64,000 bases of DNA from assembly GCA_031262985.1 (NCBI GenBank), contig JAISGQ010000030.1, forward strand, positions 29,256-93,255, read 5' to 3'. Shown here one piece after another: positions 26,901 through 34,373 of the stretch. The notes beneath the pieces are model-generated. The model was not told where the DNA came from. It worked only from the letters and a program-made list of their open reading frames with translations, and made no database searches. The translations under genes were made by a program, and so were the position numbers. This stretch comes from Oscillospiraceae bacterium. Lineage in GTDB: Bacteria > Bacillota > Clostridia > Oscillospirales > Acutalibacteraceae. Every line of letters begins with the position of its first letter. The first letter of the stretch is position 1.

Positions 26901-27486
26901 GGAGCGGTAATTCTTCTCCGTCTTCATATAGACGTCTTCCTGCAAGACCCTTAATGTCCGTGAAACTAAGCACAAATCCACCGGGATTAATCATCGAACG
27001 TTCGGCGTACCCATCATATGTACCCTCTATGATAAATCTTGCCCCATAATCATATCCCCAGTCATATTCTGAAGAAACTGCCGGATTCAGCCGTTCTAAA
27101 TTTTCTATAACACCGCCTGTCATAAATCTGTTTTGAGTGACAGAGTTAGGCAGCTTTGAAAACGCATCAATTTGCTCACGAGTGAGAAACGGAGGCTCGA
27201 CAGGCGACACTAATGGCGTTTTATCTACACGCGCAGGGGGTATATAGCTTGTAGATTTAGGGAAATTACTGTATTTCTGTTTTAGGCTGTCTAATATGGG
27301 AACACCATTATCGAGCGCGATAACGCCGTTATAGCTGCTCTGAACCTTCTTCATTTCCCGTGCAGTTACAGAATAATCGGCAATTCGCGCAAACAGCGAA
27401 AATGACGCAAGTGCTATCAGAAAAAACGTCATTGTTGTTTTAAGCGGTGTTCGCAAAAGAGCTTTGAGAGAAAGTGACGGGCGCAT
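23923..27486 (-). CDS. FtsX-type ABC transporter permease, double MacB/FtsX unit
   Basis: 1187 residues. An N-terminal transmembrane helix is followed by a very large extracytoplasmic domain (about residues 45-570). A first FtsX helix trio (about 580-730), a basic linker, a second periplasmic-type domain (about 800-1060) and a second FtsX trio (1065-1180) complete it. Repeated phrases such as YAIMRALGTTVKKS and AAIMRVLGTTKKR mark the two coupling loops that contact the ATPase. It is larger than BceB (about 650) and fits two-unit permeases that bind or shed peptides from the membrane. The substrate is unknown. It is co-directional with, and 6 bp from, the ATPase. Confidence 0.88.
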   Translation of the reverse strand: MRPSLSLKALLRTPLKTTMTFFLIALASFSLFARIADYSVTAREMKKVQSSYNGVIALDNGVPILDSLKQKYSNFPKSTSYIPPARVDKTPLVSPVEPPFLTREQIDAFSKLPNSVTQNRFMTGGVIENLERLNPAVSSEYDWGYDYGARFIIEGTYDGYAERSMINPGGFVLSFTDIKGLAGRRLYEDGEELPLLIGQVIADDPDTIDDGNYYYPSIVYFGEDSMMTLLITSRPNSFFLFPNDPYREDFIKELVPGTRYVFIGRYMTNTFDKAAFESDVSESVSYFVTSNAESEIPAEGIDKLKSGEFTILPIDDTVALYEERKAVLEEFYGKNYNLGLPELVSGNPMMRLGDYDTYDYCPSFIELTDTENMSKVQALIDITNQDLHTFDIVYTENMASIPRFNERSMVITSGRAITEDDSDSCVVSEYLASAYGLKLGDKLNIGLGDKLFEQYAQMGAVAYIPERSFNIAKETELEIVGFYKDIDAMETRNADMYMGYSPNTIFVPLSQLPIDIPNGHEMKPGEFSIFVQNPADFEEVLEQAETLAAEMGIKLRASDGGYANIKDSINESAKTSVITMCLYIFAAALALVLSIYLYISSNTKPYAIMRALGTTVKKSRNSLVLPFGLIAVIGVWLGGVIGLIYTQNEMKAVLKTFEVLGSSYIADASIPVVTVIVALICEVIFISLLIAFFLHKLAITSPLTLLQGDSSNRVKPKNKQKNKTAKSATVIVNVDHIPMQTCTFKINPLPEKRGYSAFSQIFGYISRHMVRTKWKTIIALILSFALSVAIGVITMTKSNYEEMFRRVEVKSSINNFNQTSILELAGSDLVREIYFFMDRPFVINNINSAVDLKITNDINRYFNDTYKSKPPIEYADGYNGDLFDVDILSDTDNAVCVIGSKIAADYNISLGDNINLLDYDIYKSCTTLSNDMNYAKILSSSYTGQYETDEELQELVNKDIETAMAGWTYSYKVVGIAESDNSDIASTIYMPYGKTTEMLISGNEPDVTLPKLSAAFAETVLSDNDKVDDINALLEDYAAFTMGYWNSDNGSASYYTDTTELDNVRRVRDLLSALFPIAVAAAVLIGAAVVILLIIQSSKEAAIMRVLGTTKKRTIAVLTLEQIILCILGLLVAAGVLLLYNAGLFLQSGGTLVICAGLYLAVYILAAFVAAAITTNKKALELLQVKE

Positions 27487-27549
27487 AAGCCAAGCCTCCT
27501 TTTGATTGATTCGATTAATTTTGAACGTATTTGTACTGCTCCGCAGTTA

Positions 27550-28860
27550 TTAGATGGTGTCGACACCATCTAAGCCCTCCGAACGGATTTCTTCATTCAC
27601 AACTACATTAACAGCGTAATCCTTGTGCGTAAATCTGAGTTCGCCGAGACGAAGCAGTATGTCGTCGAGAGATGCCCTGCAGATTGTGCCTTCTTCGGAA
27701 TATGAGTATTGGGGCGGTGAAATATTAGGTAGGTTGGTCGGCGTTTTATCAGAACTCCCCGTGCCGAGGGGGCGATAGCCGCACCCGCAAGAGCAACCAT
27801 CATCAGCTATGTCGTCGAGAGATGCTGTGCCGATTGTGTCTTCTTCGGTATATGAGTATTGCAAGGGTGGAATATGAGGAAACTCAGTCGGCGTCTTATC
27901 AGAACTCCCCGCACCGAGGACAATAGCCGCACTCGCGACGACAACAAGCATCACAGCGGAGATGAAAACCGCACCTCGCGTCCGCTTCTTGCTTTTCATA
28001 ATCGCTCCGAGCCTTTCCTTGAGATTGCGTCCGCTTTCGCTCATCGCGAGGGCGGTGCGGAGCTTGTGGTCGGCGGCGACGTAGATGAGCGTGTCGCCGT
28101 AGATCTGCCGACCGTTTGCGTCAAGCTTTGCGATAACCGCTTCGTCGCAGGAAAACTCGCAGGCGCGGTCAATCTCGCGGCTAACGAGCCACACAATCGG
28201 GTTGAACCAATGCACGGCACAGGAGAGGCAGGACAGCCACTTGACAATCACGTCCTTTCGCCTAAGGTGAGTAAGCTCGTGGAGTAATATCACATGAATC
28301 TGCGCGTCGCTGTACTCGCACTCCGGCAGAATGATTTTCGGGCGGAACAACCCAACGAGCATAGGCGTTGCCGTTTTTGAACTCCGATATACCGAGATTT
28401 TGCAAGGAATGTCAACACGGACGCAGTCCAGACGCATCTTTCGGATGAAAAGCGCGTAGGCAAGTAGGCGGTAGAGCAACACCACTCCGACACCTATCGG
28501 GTAAATATACGATACAATATCAACCACTCCTGAAATCGGGCTTTGCTGACTTGTAAGGTCGGTGAGGTTCGGATTTTGCCGCTGAATTTCAGTTGCTCGC
28601 TCGTTTTGCTCCGCAGTTGAAATTACATTTCGCTCGACAACGCTGTGTATTGGCGCAGTCGGGACGTGTTCTCTGTACTGAGGAACAGACACGAACCTCG
28701 ACACAGGCAGCAGCAACGCTGTGACAACTATCAGCCACAGATAATACTGCGCCGACTTCGGCAGTCGGTTCTTTATCAGCGGTTTAATGGCGAACAGCAA
28801 CAATGCGATAATGCTTCCCGAAACCGACATCACAATAATTGTGCGAATGATTTCAGCCAT
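27550..28860 (-). CDS. BlaR1/MecR1-like M56 sensor protease without a penicillin-binding domain
   Basis: 436 residues from the ATG at 28860, overlapping the end of the blaI-like gene by 8 bp. Four transmembrane helices surround the zinc-protease site: HVILLHELTHLRRKDV (HExxH) near residue 200 and the later EFSCDEAVI glutamate. The usual C-terminal beta-lactam sensor (about 250 residues with SxxK) is absent. Instead a short extracellular tail carries a tandem duplication (GSSDKTPT…QYSY.EE.TI…ASLDDI twice) and a cluster CSCGCGY. On signal, M56 sensors cleave a BlaI-type repressor. The ligand here is probably not a classic beta-lactam. Confidence 0.82.
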   Translation of the reverse strand: MAEIIRTIIVMSVSGSIIALLLFAIKPLIKNRLPKSAQYYLWLIVVTALLLPVSRFVSVPQYREHVPTAPIHSVVERNVISTAEQNERATEIQRQNPNLTDLTSQQSPISGVVDIVSYIYPIGVGVVLLYRLLAYALFIRKMRLDCVRVDIPCKISVYRSSKTATPMLVGLFRPKIILPECEYSDAQIHVILLHELTHLRRKDVIVKWLSCLSCAVHWFNPIVWLVSREIDRACEFSCDEAVIAKLDANGRQIYGDTLIYVAADHKLRTALAMSESGRNLKERLGAIMKSKKRTRGAVFISAVMLVVVASAAIVLGAGSSDKTPTEFPHIPPLQYSYTEEDTIGTASLDDIADDGCSCGCGYRPLGTGSSDKTPTNLPNISPPQYSYSEEGTICRASLDDILLRLGELRFTHKDYAVNVVVNEEIRSEGLDGVDTI

Positions 28861-29242
28861 TGCCGCCGCCCACCACCTTAAAATATTCGCGCAGCTCGGC
28901 AACTTCGTCATCAGTCAGCTTACCGCCATGATGGAGTGCGGCGACCATCTTCACCGCGCTGCCGTCAAACGCCTTGTCGAGCAGGTTATCGCTCTCGTCA
29001 AGCTGAAACTCCTGCTCGGAAACGGTCGGTATGTAATGCGCCACGTCGCCGCGGCGGTCGTATCCGGGCACTTCCACAATCGTGCCCTTCCTGCGAAGAC
29101 GCTCCATCACCGTCTGCACTGTAGTCTTCTTCCAGTCGTCGGTTCGTTCCAATTCGCGTAAATCCGTGAACGTCAGCGCGCGGTTCTCACGCCAAAATAT
29201 CTTCATTATTTTAAGCTCGCCGTCAGTAATCTTTTGTCTCAT
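28853..29242 (-). CDS. BlaI/MecI-family transcriptional repressor
   Basis: 129 residues from the ATG at 29242, chosen because AGGAGG lies 8 bases upstream; an ATG at 29260 lacks a site. It has a winged-helix N-terminus (ITDGELKIMKIFWRENRALTFTDL, WKKTTVQTVMERLRRKGTI) and a dimerisation tail (LTDDEVAELREYFK). BlaI-type repressors hold their operon off until cleaved by the membrane protease encoded next. Here the operon continues into an ABC exporter rather than a beta-lactamase. The palindrome at 29271 in the leader is a likely operator. Confidence 0.9.
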   Translation of the reverse strand: MRQKITDGELKIMKIFWRENRALTFTDLRELERTDDWKKTTVQTVMERLRRKGTIVEVPGYDRRGDVAHYIPTVSEQEFQLDESDNLLDKAFDGSAVKMVAALHHGGKLTDDEVAELREYFKVVGGGNG

Positions 29243-29270
29243 TGCATTGTCCTCCTGCATAAACGTGTTG

Positions 29271-29280
29271 ATGTATACAT
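29271..29280. promoter_or_regulatory. Candidate BlaI operator
   Basis: ATGTATACAT is a perfect palindrome 28 bases before the blaI-like start and is followed by TACTACAG. It resembles the TACA/TGTA half-sites bound by BlaI/MecI. Confidence 0.5.
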
Positions 29281-29421
29281 ACTACAGCAGTTATACGCAT
29301 TTGTCAAGTGGTTTTTTGAATAATAATTTGGGCAAAGGCGCAAGATAGTCTCTCGCTGTGAACTTGCAGCCCACGGCTTCGGCGAGTTTGCGTCCATATT
29401 CTGCACTGTTAGAAAAGAAAA

Positions 29422-29447
29422 AAATCCCGATTCCTGATTCGGGATTT
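29422..29447 (+). terminator. Small terminator hairpin
   Basis: AAATCCCGA and TCGGGATTT pair around an 8-base loop, with T-rich sequence soon after. A near-identical segment missing the second arm occurs at about 18150 and 30100, evidence that these regions descend from the same element. Confidence 0.55.
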
Positions 29448-29461
29448 CTGCTCTTGTTTTT

Positions 29462-29545
29462 CAGTTCGGAGACACTTCCCCTGCCGTCATATTGGTAGGA
29501 GTAGGTGTGTGCGGCAGTAGTCGTAGCAGGTCGGTGCTGTCATAA
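29462..29545 (-). pseudogene. Short RHS-repeat fragment
   Basis: The minus strand reads TYSYQYDGRGSVSEL, a typical RHS/YD-repeat phrase, without start or flanking repeats. It directly abuts att copy 3. It is a leftover of an RHS gene like that at 30880. Confidence 0.5.
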
Positions 29546-29555
29546 ACTGATAAAC

Positions 29556-29616
29556 AACAGACTGTAAATCTGTCGTCAACGACTTCAGTGGTTCGAATCC
29601 ACTCTCTCCCACCAAA
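29556..29616 (+). repeat. att-type direct repeat, copy 3
   Basis: The third exact 61-bp copy of the tRNA-Tyr 3' half. It is the right boundary of island B. A strong terminator follows at once, as after copy 2. Confidence 0.92.
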
Positions 29617-29668
29617 ATTTGCCTTTGAAGTTGTGAGCTTGCTCGCAGTTTTAAAGGCAAATTTTTGT
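29614..29668 (+). terminator. Terminator after att copy 3
   Basis: The arms AAAATTTGCCTTT and AAAGGCAAATTTT with a T-rich tail. It may be the original terminator of the tRNA operon, displaced by the insertions. Confidence 0.7.
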
Positions 29669-29691
29669 CCTTTTCTCTCTTCACTTTTCTC

Positions 29692-30092
29692 TTAAATTCT
29701 CGCCCACAGGCGGGATTTTTCATTAGGTCGGGTCAAACTTAACAATAATAAAACAACAATGAATTCCTCGACCTCCGGTTCTGTCGGCTCACATGGATTT
29801 TTTGTCGGCTTTGATTTCTTTCCGAATTCGACTGACTGAGCAACTATCTCATATACAGAATGTTTGCTGCCGTCCTCCGCAGTCCATGAGCGTTGACTTA
29901 AGTATCCGCTAACCTCAATGCCGCTGCCTTTCTGAAAGTATTTGCAGACAAACTCAGCCGAACGTCCCCAGCATACAACCTTTAGGAAGTCTGTAGTGTC
30001 TCTTGACCTCGGACGCTGAACACCTACTGTGATATTCGTTACCGACTTGTCGTTAGGTGTTTTCTTCAGCTCGACCTCGTTGGCGAGTTGGA
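29692..30092 (-). pseudogene. ssb: Single-stranded DNA-binding protein, 5'-truncated
   Basis: The minus-strand frame begins without a start codon near 30092 and reads LANEVELKKTPNDKSV, then VGVQRPRSRDTTDFLKVVCW and GIEVSGYLSQRSW. This is the OB-fold of a bacterial SSB lacking only about ten N-terminal residues. The tail VEEFIVVLLLLS is not the normal acidic DDEIPF tip, so the 3' end is also altered. The upstream sequence switches abruptly to that found at 18150, showing a deletion junction. It is probably the ssb of a decayed conjugative element. Confidence 0.75.
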
Positions 30093-30097
30093 AAAAG

Positions 30098-30325
30098 AAA
30101 AAATCCGATTCCTGCTCTTATTTATTTGCTCTCGAGCTAAAAATTCCGCAAAAATCCTATGAATGTTTTCTCTTGTTCTCTCGAATTACGGGAAGAAAAA
30201 AGATTTATAGTTTTCTCTTAATACTGTGGCTTCAGCTGCTTGCCGATAGGACGGAAAGGCACATCCTGACTTGTTTTCGCACGTTTTAATGCAGAGGTAT
30301 GTGGCGAACTGTGCCGGAATGAACA
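30098..30325 (-). pseudogene. Internally deleted copy of the Rep-like HTH gene region
   Basis: 30098-30215 matches 18150-18270 and 30228-30325 matches about 18688-18780, at roughly 85-90% by eye. The intervening 400 bp are missing. It is therefore the remains of a second copy of the Rep-like gene at 18241-19092. It shows that two related elements, or a duplicated one, occupied this site. Confidence 0.75.
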
Positions 30326-30335
30326 TATAAAATCA

Positions 30336-30372
30336 CCGCCGCCACTTGTAGAGTGTGACGGCGGGTTTGTTT
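30336..30372 (+). terminator. Terminator hairpin
   Basis: CCGCCGCCACT and AGTGTGACGGCGG form an imperfect stem followed by GTTTGTTT. A similar sequence (GTGACGGCGGGTTTGTTTG) recurs at 31660 beside the RHS fragment, so the terminator is duplicated. Confidence 0.55.
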
Positions 30373-30382
30373 GGTTTCCTAT

Positions 30383-30469
30383 CTAACTATAAGTGATAGC
30401 TTTGCCGTCGTAGCTGGTCAACTTGTCTTTCCAGTTGCTGTCGCCATAGAGGTAGGTGTAGGAGTTTGT
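30383..30469 (-). pseudogene. RHS/YD-repeat fragment ending in a stop
   Basis: The minus strand encodes NSYTYLYGDSNWKDKLTSYD and then a stop, the typical YGDxxWKDKLTSYDG phrase of RHS proteins. The gap to the next gene (30470-30879) is AT-rich and holds no gene. It contains an inverted ACTCCATGTGGAGAATT-type repeat near 30520-30570. Confidence 0.6.
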
Positions 30470-30879
30470 AGCCGTAAGTCCTACACTCTCCACGTGTAGG
30501 TGTAAAATAATAATCAAAGAAAAATTCTCTCCACATGAAGTAATCAAAAAACTCCATGTGGAGAATTAATTTAACTGTATTACTTCAATAATTTCAGCTT
30601 TTTAAATATATATAATACAAAGCCAATAAATATCGGTATTAAGACAAAATCAGTTACAATATGACAATCTATATTCATTTGTAAAATAATCGCAAAAGTT
30701 AATAGTATTATGTACGAATCCAATATTATCCTTTGATATATGATGCAATTATCATATTAATATACCAAAAGTATTTTACTGACAATGCCCTTTTTATTAT
30801 GGTACAATATTCTAATTAAAATAAAAATAAGCACAATTATAACATAAGGTATTAAATATTCCATTATACTCCGTCTCCT

Positions 30880-31650
30880 TTAGAAAGATTTAAAAAGCTT
30901 AATTTTTATGGTTGTAGTTTTGAATTTGTAATTATTAACTTCATATTTGGCGAAACTACCATTCCACTGACTTACGCTATAGAAAGTTCCGTATTTACTG
31001 CGTGAAATAGAAATCTTTACACGTTTACCTTTATTTGCGATTTTTAATATCTTATTGTATACCGATGATTGGTATTTAACAACAACAAAAAAATATATTG
31101 AAAGTAGTTTTGACCATAATCCCAGAATTAAAGATGCCAACTCAATAGAATCGGATATTTTCAGTTTTTTTGCAAAAGCTTTGGCATGAGCCGGAGAAAG
31201 ATAAAGAATAGTGTTTTTTTGTTCATATGAGCGAGTTGTCAATAGTTGCTGAACGATATAAGATTTTTTACCGTCATTATCATATCTATTCACAGGATTA
31301 TTCTCACAGTACACGAATAGATTTGCTCCTGTAGTATCAGGATTAATTTGCCCATCCGCATTGACAAATCTCCCCATCGCCGCGTCATAATACCTACTCT
31401 GCAAGTAGTACAACCCAGTCTCAGCGTCATATCTATACCCGCGATATCTGCAGGGATTCTTCACGCCAACGCTCTCCGCAAGGCTTCCCGTAGTAGACAC
31501 CAGTCCACCCCACGAATCATACAAGTAGCTGACAACCTTCGCGCCGTTGCCGTCCACCAGTGCCATAACATCGCCCTGTAGGTTGAAGACATAGTAGTAC
31601 TTCTCCCCGTTAAGCTCCATGCTCACGAGTGAGCCGCCACCGCCACACAA
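30880..31650 (-). CDS. Orphan RHS core C-terminus with variable tip
   Basis: Up to 256 residues. Residues 10-125 are the conserved RHS-associated core (GDVMALVDGNGAKVVSYLYD, YRYDAETGLYYLQSRYYDA, GRFVNADGQINP, YCENNPVNRYDNDGK). From the DNDGK boundary onward (about 130) comes a unique AT-rich tip of about 125 residues, rich in Lys and aromatic residues. In full RHS proteins this position holds a toxin or effector. The large N-terminal shell is missing, and the start abuts a copied terminator. It is therefore probably a displaced orphan tip. No immunity gene is obvious. The short AT-rich stretch at 30600-30870 is a weak candidate locus for one. Confidence 0.7.
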   Translation of the reverse strand: MCGGGGSLVSMELNGEKYYYVFNLQGDVMALVDGNGAKVVSYLYDSWGGLVSTTGSLAESVGVKNPCRYRGYRYDAETGLYYLQSRYYDAAMGRFVNADGQINPDTTGANLFVYCENNPVNRYDNDGKKSYIVQQLLTTRSYEQKNTILYLSPAHAKAFAKKLKISDSIELASLILGLWSKLLSIYFFVVVKYQSSVYNKILKIANKGKRVKISISRSKYGTFYSVSQWNGSFAKYEVNNYKFKTTTIKIKLFKSF

Positions 31651-31968
31651 ATGAAATGTGACGGCGGGTTTGTTTGACAGAGTGGCTACGTGTTGTTGGT
31701 TTTAAGAATCTATCGTCTTATTACGATAATGATTGTAACTCTATTTTGTAATAAATTGCGGAAACAACTCCTCCAAAATAGGAGTTGATATAGATGATTT
31801 TGCCGGTTTTTTAAAATTTTTGGTTAAAAAGCTCTAAAAATCGTTCAAAAATTCGTTATATTTTATATTGAATATATTAACGAAAAATTATATACTTATT
31901 CTGTAGTTTTTTCAGATGAAAAATCTTTTTCAGCGAAAAAGCACAAAAATATTGAGGAGGTAGTAATT
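31651..31968. other. Non-coding leader region of the purine permease
   Basis: About 320 bp with no gene. It contains AACTCCTCCAAAATAGGAGTT (two 7-base arms, about 31768-31788) and TTCGTTA/TAACGAA arms at 31852-31884. I could not find the conserved core of a purine riboswitch. Confidence 0.45.
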
Positions 31969-33408
31969 TTGTTCAAACTCAAGGAAAAAAAGGCAAAGGT
32001 CATCACAGAGATAATCGCCGGTATCACCACATTTGTAACCATGGCGTACATTATCTTTGTAAATCCGCAGATAGTTTCCGGCGGTGCTGTAGAGGCGGCG
32101 TTAAAAGGCGGTATGACTGCAGAAGCCGCAAATGTTCTCGGCGAAACCCTAAAATCCTCGCTTTTCGTGGCGACCTGTCTTTCAGCGTTTTTCGGCACAC
32201 TCCTTATGGGTCTGCTCGCAAATCTTCCGTTTGCACAGGCACCCGGCATGGGGCTTAACGCATTCTTCGCTTACACGGTAATGCTTACCATGGGCTACAG
32301 CTATCCTGAGGCACTTGCAATCGTATTCATCTCCGGTCTGCTGTTCTTACTCATAACGGCAGTAGGTATGCGCACCTTCATCGCAAAGTCTATCCCTAAG
32401 AACATCAAGATTGCTATTTCCGTCGGTATAGGCTTCTTTATCGCCTTCATCGGCTTAAAGAATGCAGGACTTGTACAGGATCACAGTTCCACACTTGTAA
32501 CTCTTATCGACTTCAAGACAGTCTTAGCGGGAGAAAATCCGGCACTTGCTTTCGGCGCGGTTGTCGCGCTTGTCGGTCTTGTAATTATCACTGTTTTACA
32601 CCGCTTCAAGGTTCCCGGCGGAATACTTCTCGGCATAGTAGCTACCACTGCTGTCTACTACGCGGCGGGTATCCCCCTCGGTCTTGTCGAGTGGGCAGGC
32701 GCGTCAATTGACGTTTCAACTGTCGGCTCACAGTTCGGCACATGGGCAAAAACCTCCCTGTTCCAGAACTTCACAAACGGATTCCAAGGTCTGTTTGACG
32801 GAAAATCACTTTTAGGCAGTATTGCTACAGTGTTCATGGTAGTAATCTCCTTCTCCTTAGTCGATATGTTCGACACACTCGGCACACTTCTCGGCACAGC
32901 TCGCAACGCAAAGATGCTCGACGAGAACGGCGAGCTTCCCGAAATGAAGAAGGCAATGTATGCCGATTCAATCGCAACTACAGTCGGAGCTTGCATGGGT
33001 ACTCCTACAGTCACAACCTACGTTGAGTCGAGTGCCGGCGTTTCAGTCGGAGGAAAGACAGGTCTTACATCTGTTGTAACAGCTATCCTCTTCCTCGGAG
33101 CTCTCTTTGCCGCTCCGTTCATCGGACTTGTTCCTGATGTCGCTACTGCTCCTGTGCTTATCTTCGTCGGCGTTCTCATGATCGGCGCGGTTAAGGAGCT
33201 TGACTTTGACGACTTCACGGAGATAGTTCCCGCATTCGTCACTATCGCGTTCATGCCGTTTACATACTCCATAGCTAACGGTATCGCGTTCGGACTTATC
33301 ACACACCTCCTCATTAAGCTCCTCACACTCAAGCTCAAGGATATTTCCATAACGGAGATTATTCTCGTTGCTCTGTTTATCGTGAGATTCTTCTTCATGT
33401 CCGCGTAG
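31969..33408 (+). CDS. NCS2-family purine (guanine/hypoxanthine-type) permease
   Basis: 479 residues from a TTG start with GGAGG 8 bases upstream. About 12-14 transmembrane helices. Family landmarks are EIIAGITTFVTMAYIIFVNP at the N-terminus, the PFAQAPGMGLNAFFAYTV substrate segment, the DMFDTLGTLLGTARN helix and TVTTYVESSAGVSVGGKTG, all hallmarks of the AzgA/PbuG branch. It imports hypoxanthine, guanine or adenine by proton symport. Its convergent neighbour is ecfT, with a shared terminator at 33458. Confidence 0.92.
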   Translation: MFKLKEKKAKVITEIIAGITTFVTMAYIIFVNPQIVSGGAVEAALKGGMTAEAANVLGETLKSSLFVATCLSAFFGTLLMGLLANLPFAQAPGMGLNAFFAYTVMLTMGYSYPEALAIVFISGLLFLLITAVGMRTFIAKSIPKNIKIAISVGIGFFIAFIGLKNAGLVQDHSSTLVTLIDFKTVLAGENPALAFGAVVALVGLVIITVLHRFKVPGGILLGIVATTAVYYAAGIPLGLVEWAGASIDVSTVGSQFGTWAKTSLFQNFTNGFQGLFDGKSLLGSIATVFMVVISFSLVDMFDTLGTLLGTARNAKMLDENGELPEMKKAMYADSIATTVGACMGTPTVTTYVESSAGVSVGGKTGLTSVVTAILFLGALFAAPFIGLVPDVATAPVLIFVGVLMIGAVKELDFDDFTEIVPAFVTIAFMPFTYSIANGIAFGLITHLLIKLLTLKLKDISITEIILVALFIVRFFFMSA

Positions 33409-33457
33409 TATCAGTATATAGGACATAAAGAGCGGAAAACATTATAAAATAAGCGAA

Positions 33458-33489
33458 GCCCCCAACCGTCAAAGCAGGCGGTTGGGGGC
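33458..33489. terminator. Bidirectional terminator between converging genes
   Basis: GCCCCCAACCG and CGGTTGGGGGC form an 11-bp perfect stem between the NCS2 gene and the end of ecfT. Confidence 0.75.
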
Positions 33490-33515
33490 GTTATCGTTGC
33501 GGGTACTCTTCTGCC

Positions 33516-34322
33516 TCACAAGAAGAAATTAGCGCATGGCACAGCTCCGCAGACAATCAGCGTGAGAAACGCGGCGGCGAAGTCTCTCAGAGAATAGCGC
33601 AGGGAGTTCATTCGGGTGCGGTTGTTGTCGCCCGTGTAACAGCGGCAGTCCATAGCCATCGCCAGCTCATACGCGCGGCGGTAGGAGGAGACAAAAAGCG
33701 GAACAAGCACGGGAATGAGTGCCTTGACCTTCTTAATCATGCCGCCGCTCTCCATGTCCGCACCCCTCGCCTTCTGCGCGTTCATGATTTTCTCCGTCTC
33801 CTCAAGAAGTGTAGGCACAAAGCGCAGTGCGATACTCATCATCATAGCGAGGTCGTTTACGCGTACCTTGAAAATTTTCAGCGGAGAGAGAAGTGCCTCG
33901 ATAGCGTCAGTCAGCTTGGTGGGGGAGGTGGTAAAGCTGAGTACACTGCTGCACAAAATCATGCAGATGATTCTAAGTGCAATGAGCGCGCTTCGCACTA
34001 CTCCCTCGCGGTAGATTTCAATTTTCCAAACGGAGAGGAGGAGAGTGTCCTCACTTCCCTTTACGTAAAACATATTGAGCACAGCGGACAAAATGACGAT
34101 AAACCATATGGCTTTCAGTCCCTTTAGGTAAATCTTTAGGGGGATTTTAGTCATGAGTACCGCAATCAGCGACACTGCCAGCACAAACAGCGCGGAGTAG
34201 ATGTTCACGGTGAGAAAGATAAACACTATGAAAACTATCAGTCCGAGCAGCTTGGTTCTGGGGTCAAGCCTGTGCAAAAAAGAGTTGCCGGGGAAAAATT
34301 GTCCCAGAGATATGTCCTTCAT
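33516..34322 (-). CDS. ecfT: ECF transporter transmembrane subunit EcfT
   Basis: 268 residues. The N-terminus GQFFPGNSFLHRLDPRTKL is the family signature and is followed by helices. The two coupling-helix motifs with Ala-Arg-Gly appear as MNAQKARGAD and a second site ELAMAMDCRCY. EcfT joins vitamin-binding S components to the EcfA ATPases. The ATPase gene lies upstream on the same strand but is separated by an unrelated AT-rich gene. It serves the S components seen elsewhere in the window (thiT, the PdxU-like gene). Confidence 0.92.
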   Translation of the reverse strand: MKDISLGQFFPGNSFLHRLDPRTKLLGLIVFIVFIFLTVNIYSALFVLAVSLIAVLMTKIPLKIYLKGLKAIWFIVILSAVLNMFYVKGSEDTLLLSVWKIEIYREGVVRSALIALRIICMILCSSVLSFTTSPTKLTDAIEALLSPLKIFKVRVNDLAMMMSIALRFVPTLLEETEKIMNAQKARGADMESGGMIKKVKALIPVLVPLFVSSYRRAYELAMAMDCRCYTGDNNRTRMNSLRYSLRDFAAAFLTLIVCGAVPCANFFL

Positions 34323-34373
34323 GTTCTAACCACACATTCCTGTTAAGATAATAATGAGTATAGCGTGCCGCAC

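Noticed and set aside
31651..31968. Purine riboswitch before the NCS2 permease
   Set aside because: The conserved junction core could not be found; only two simple hairpins are present.
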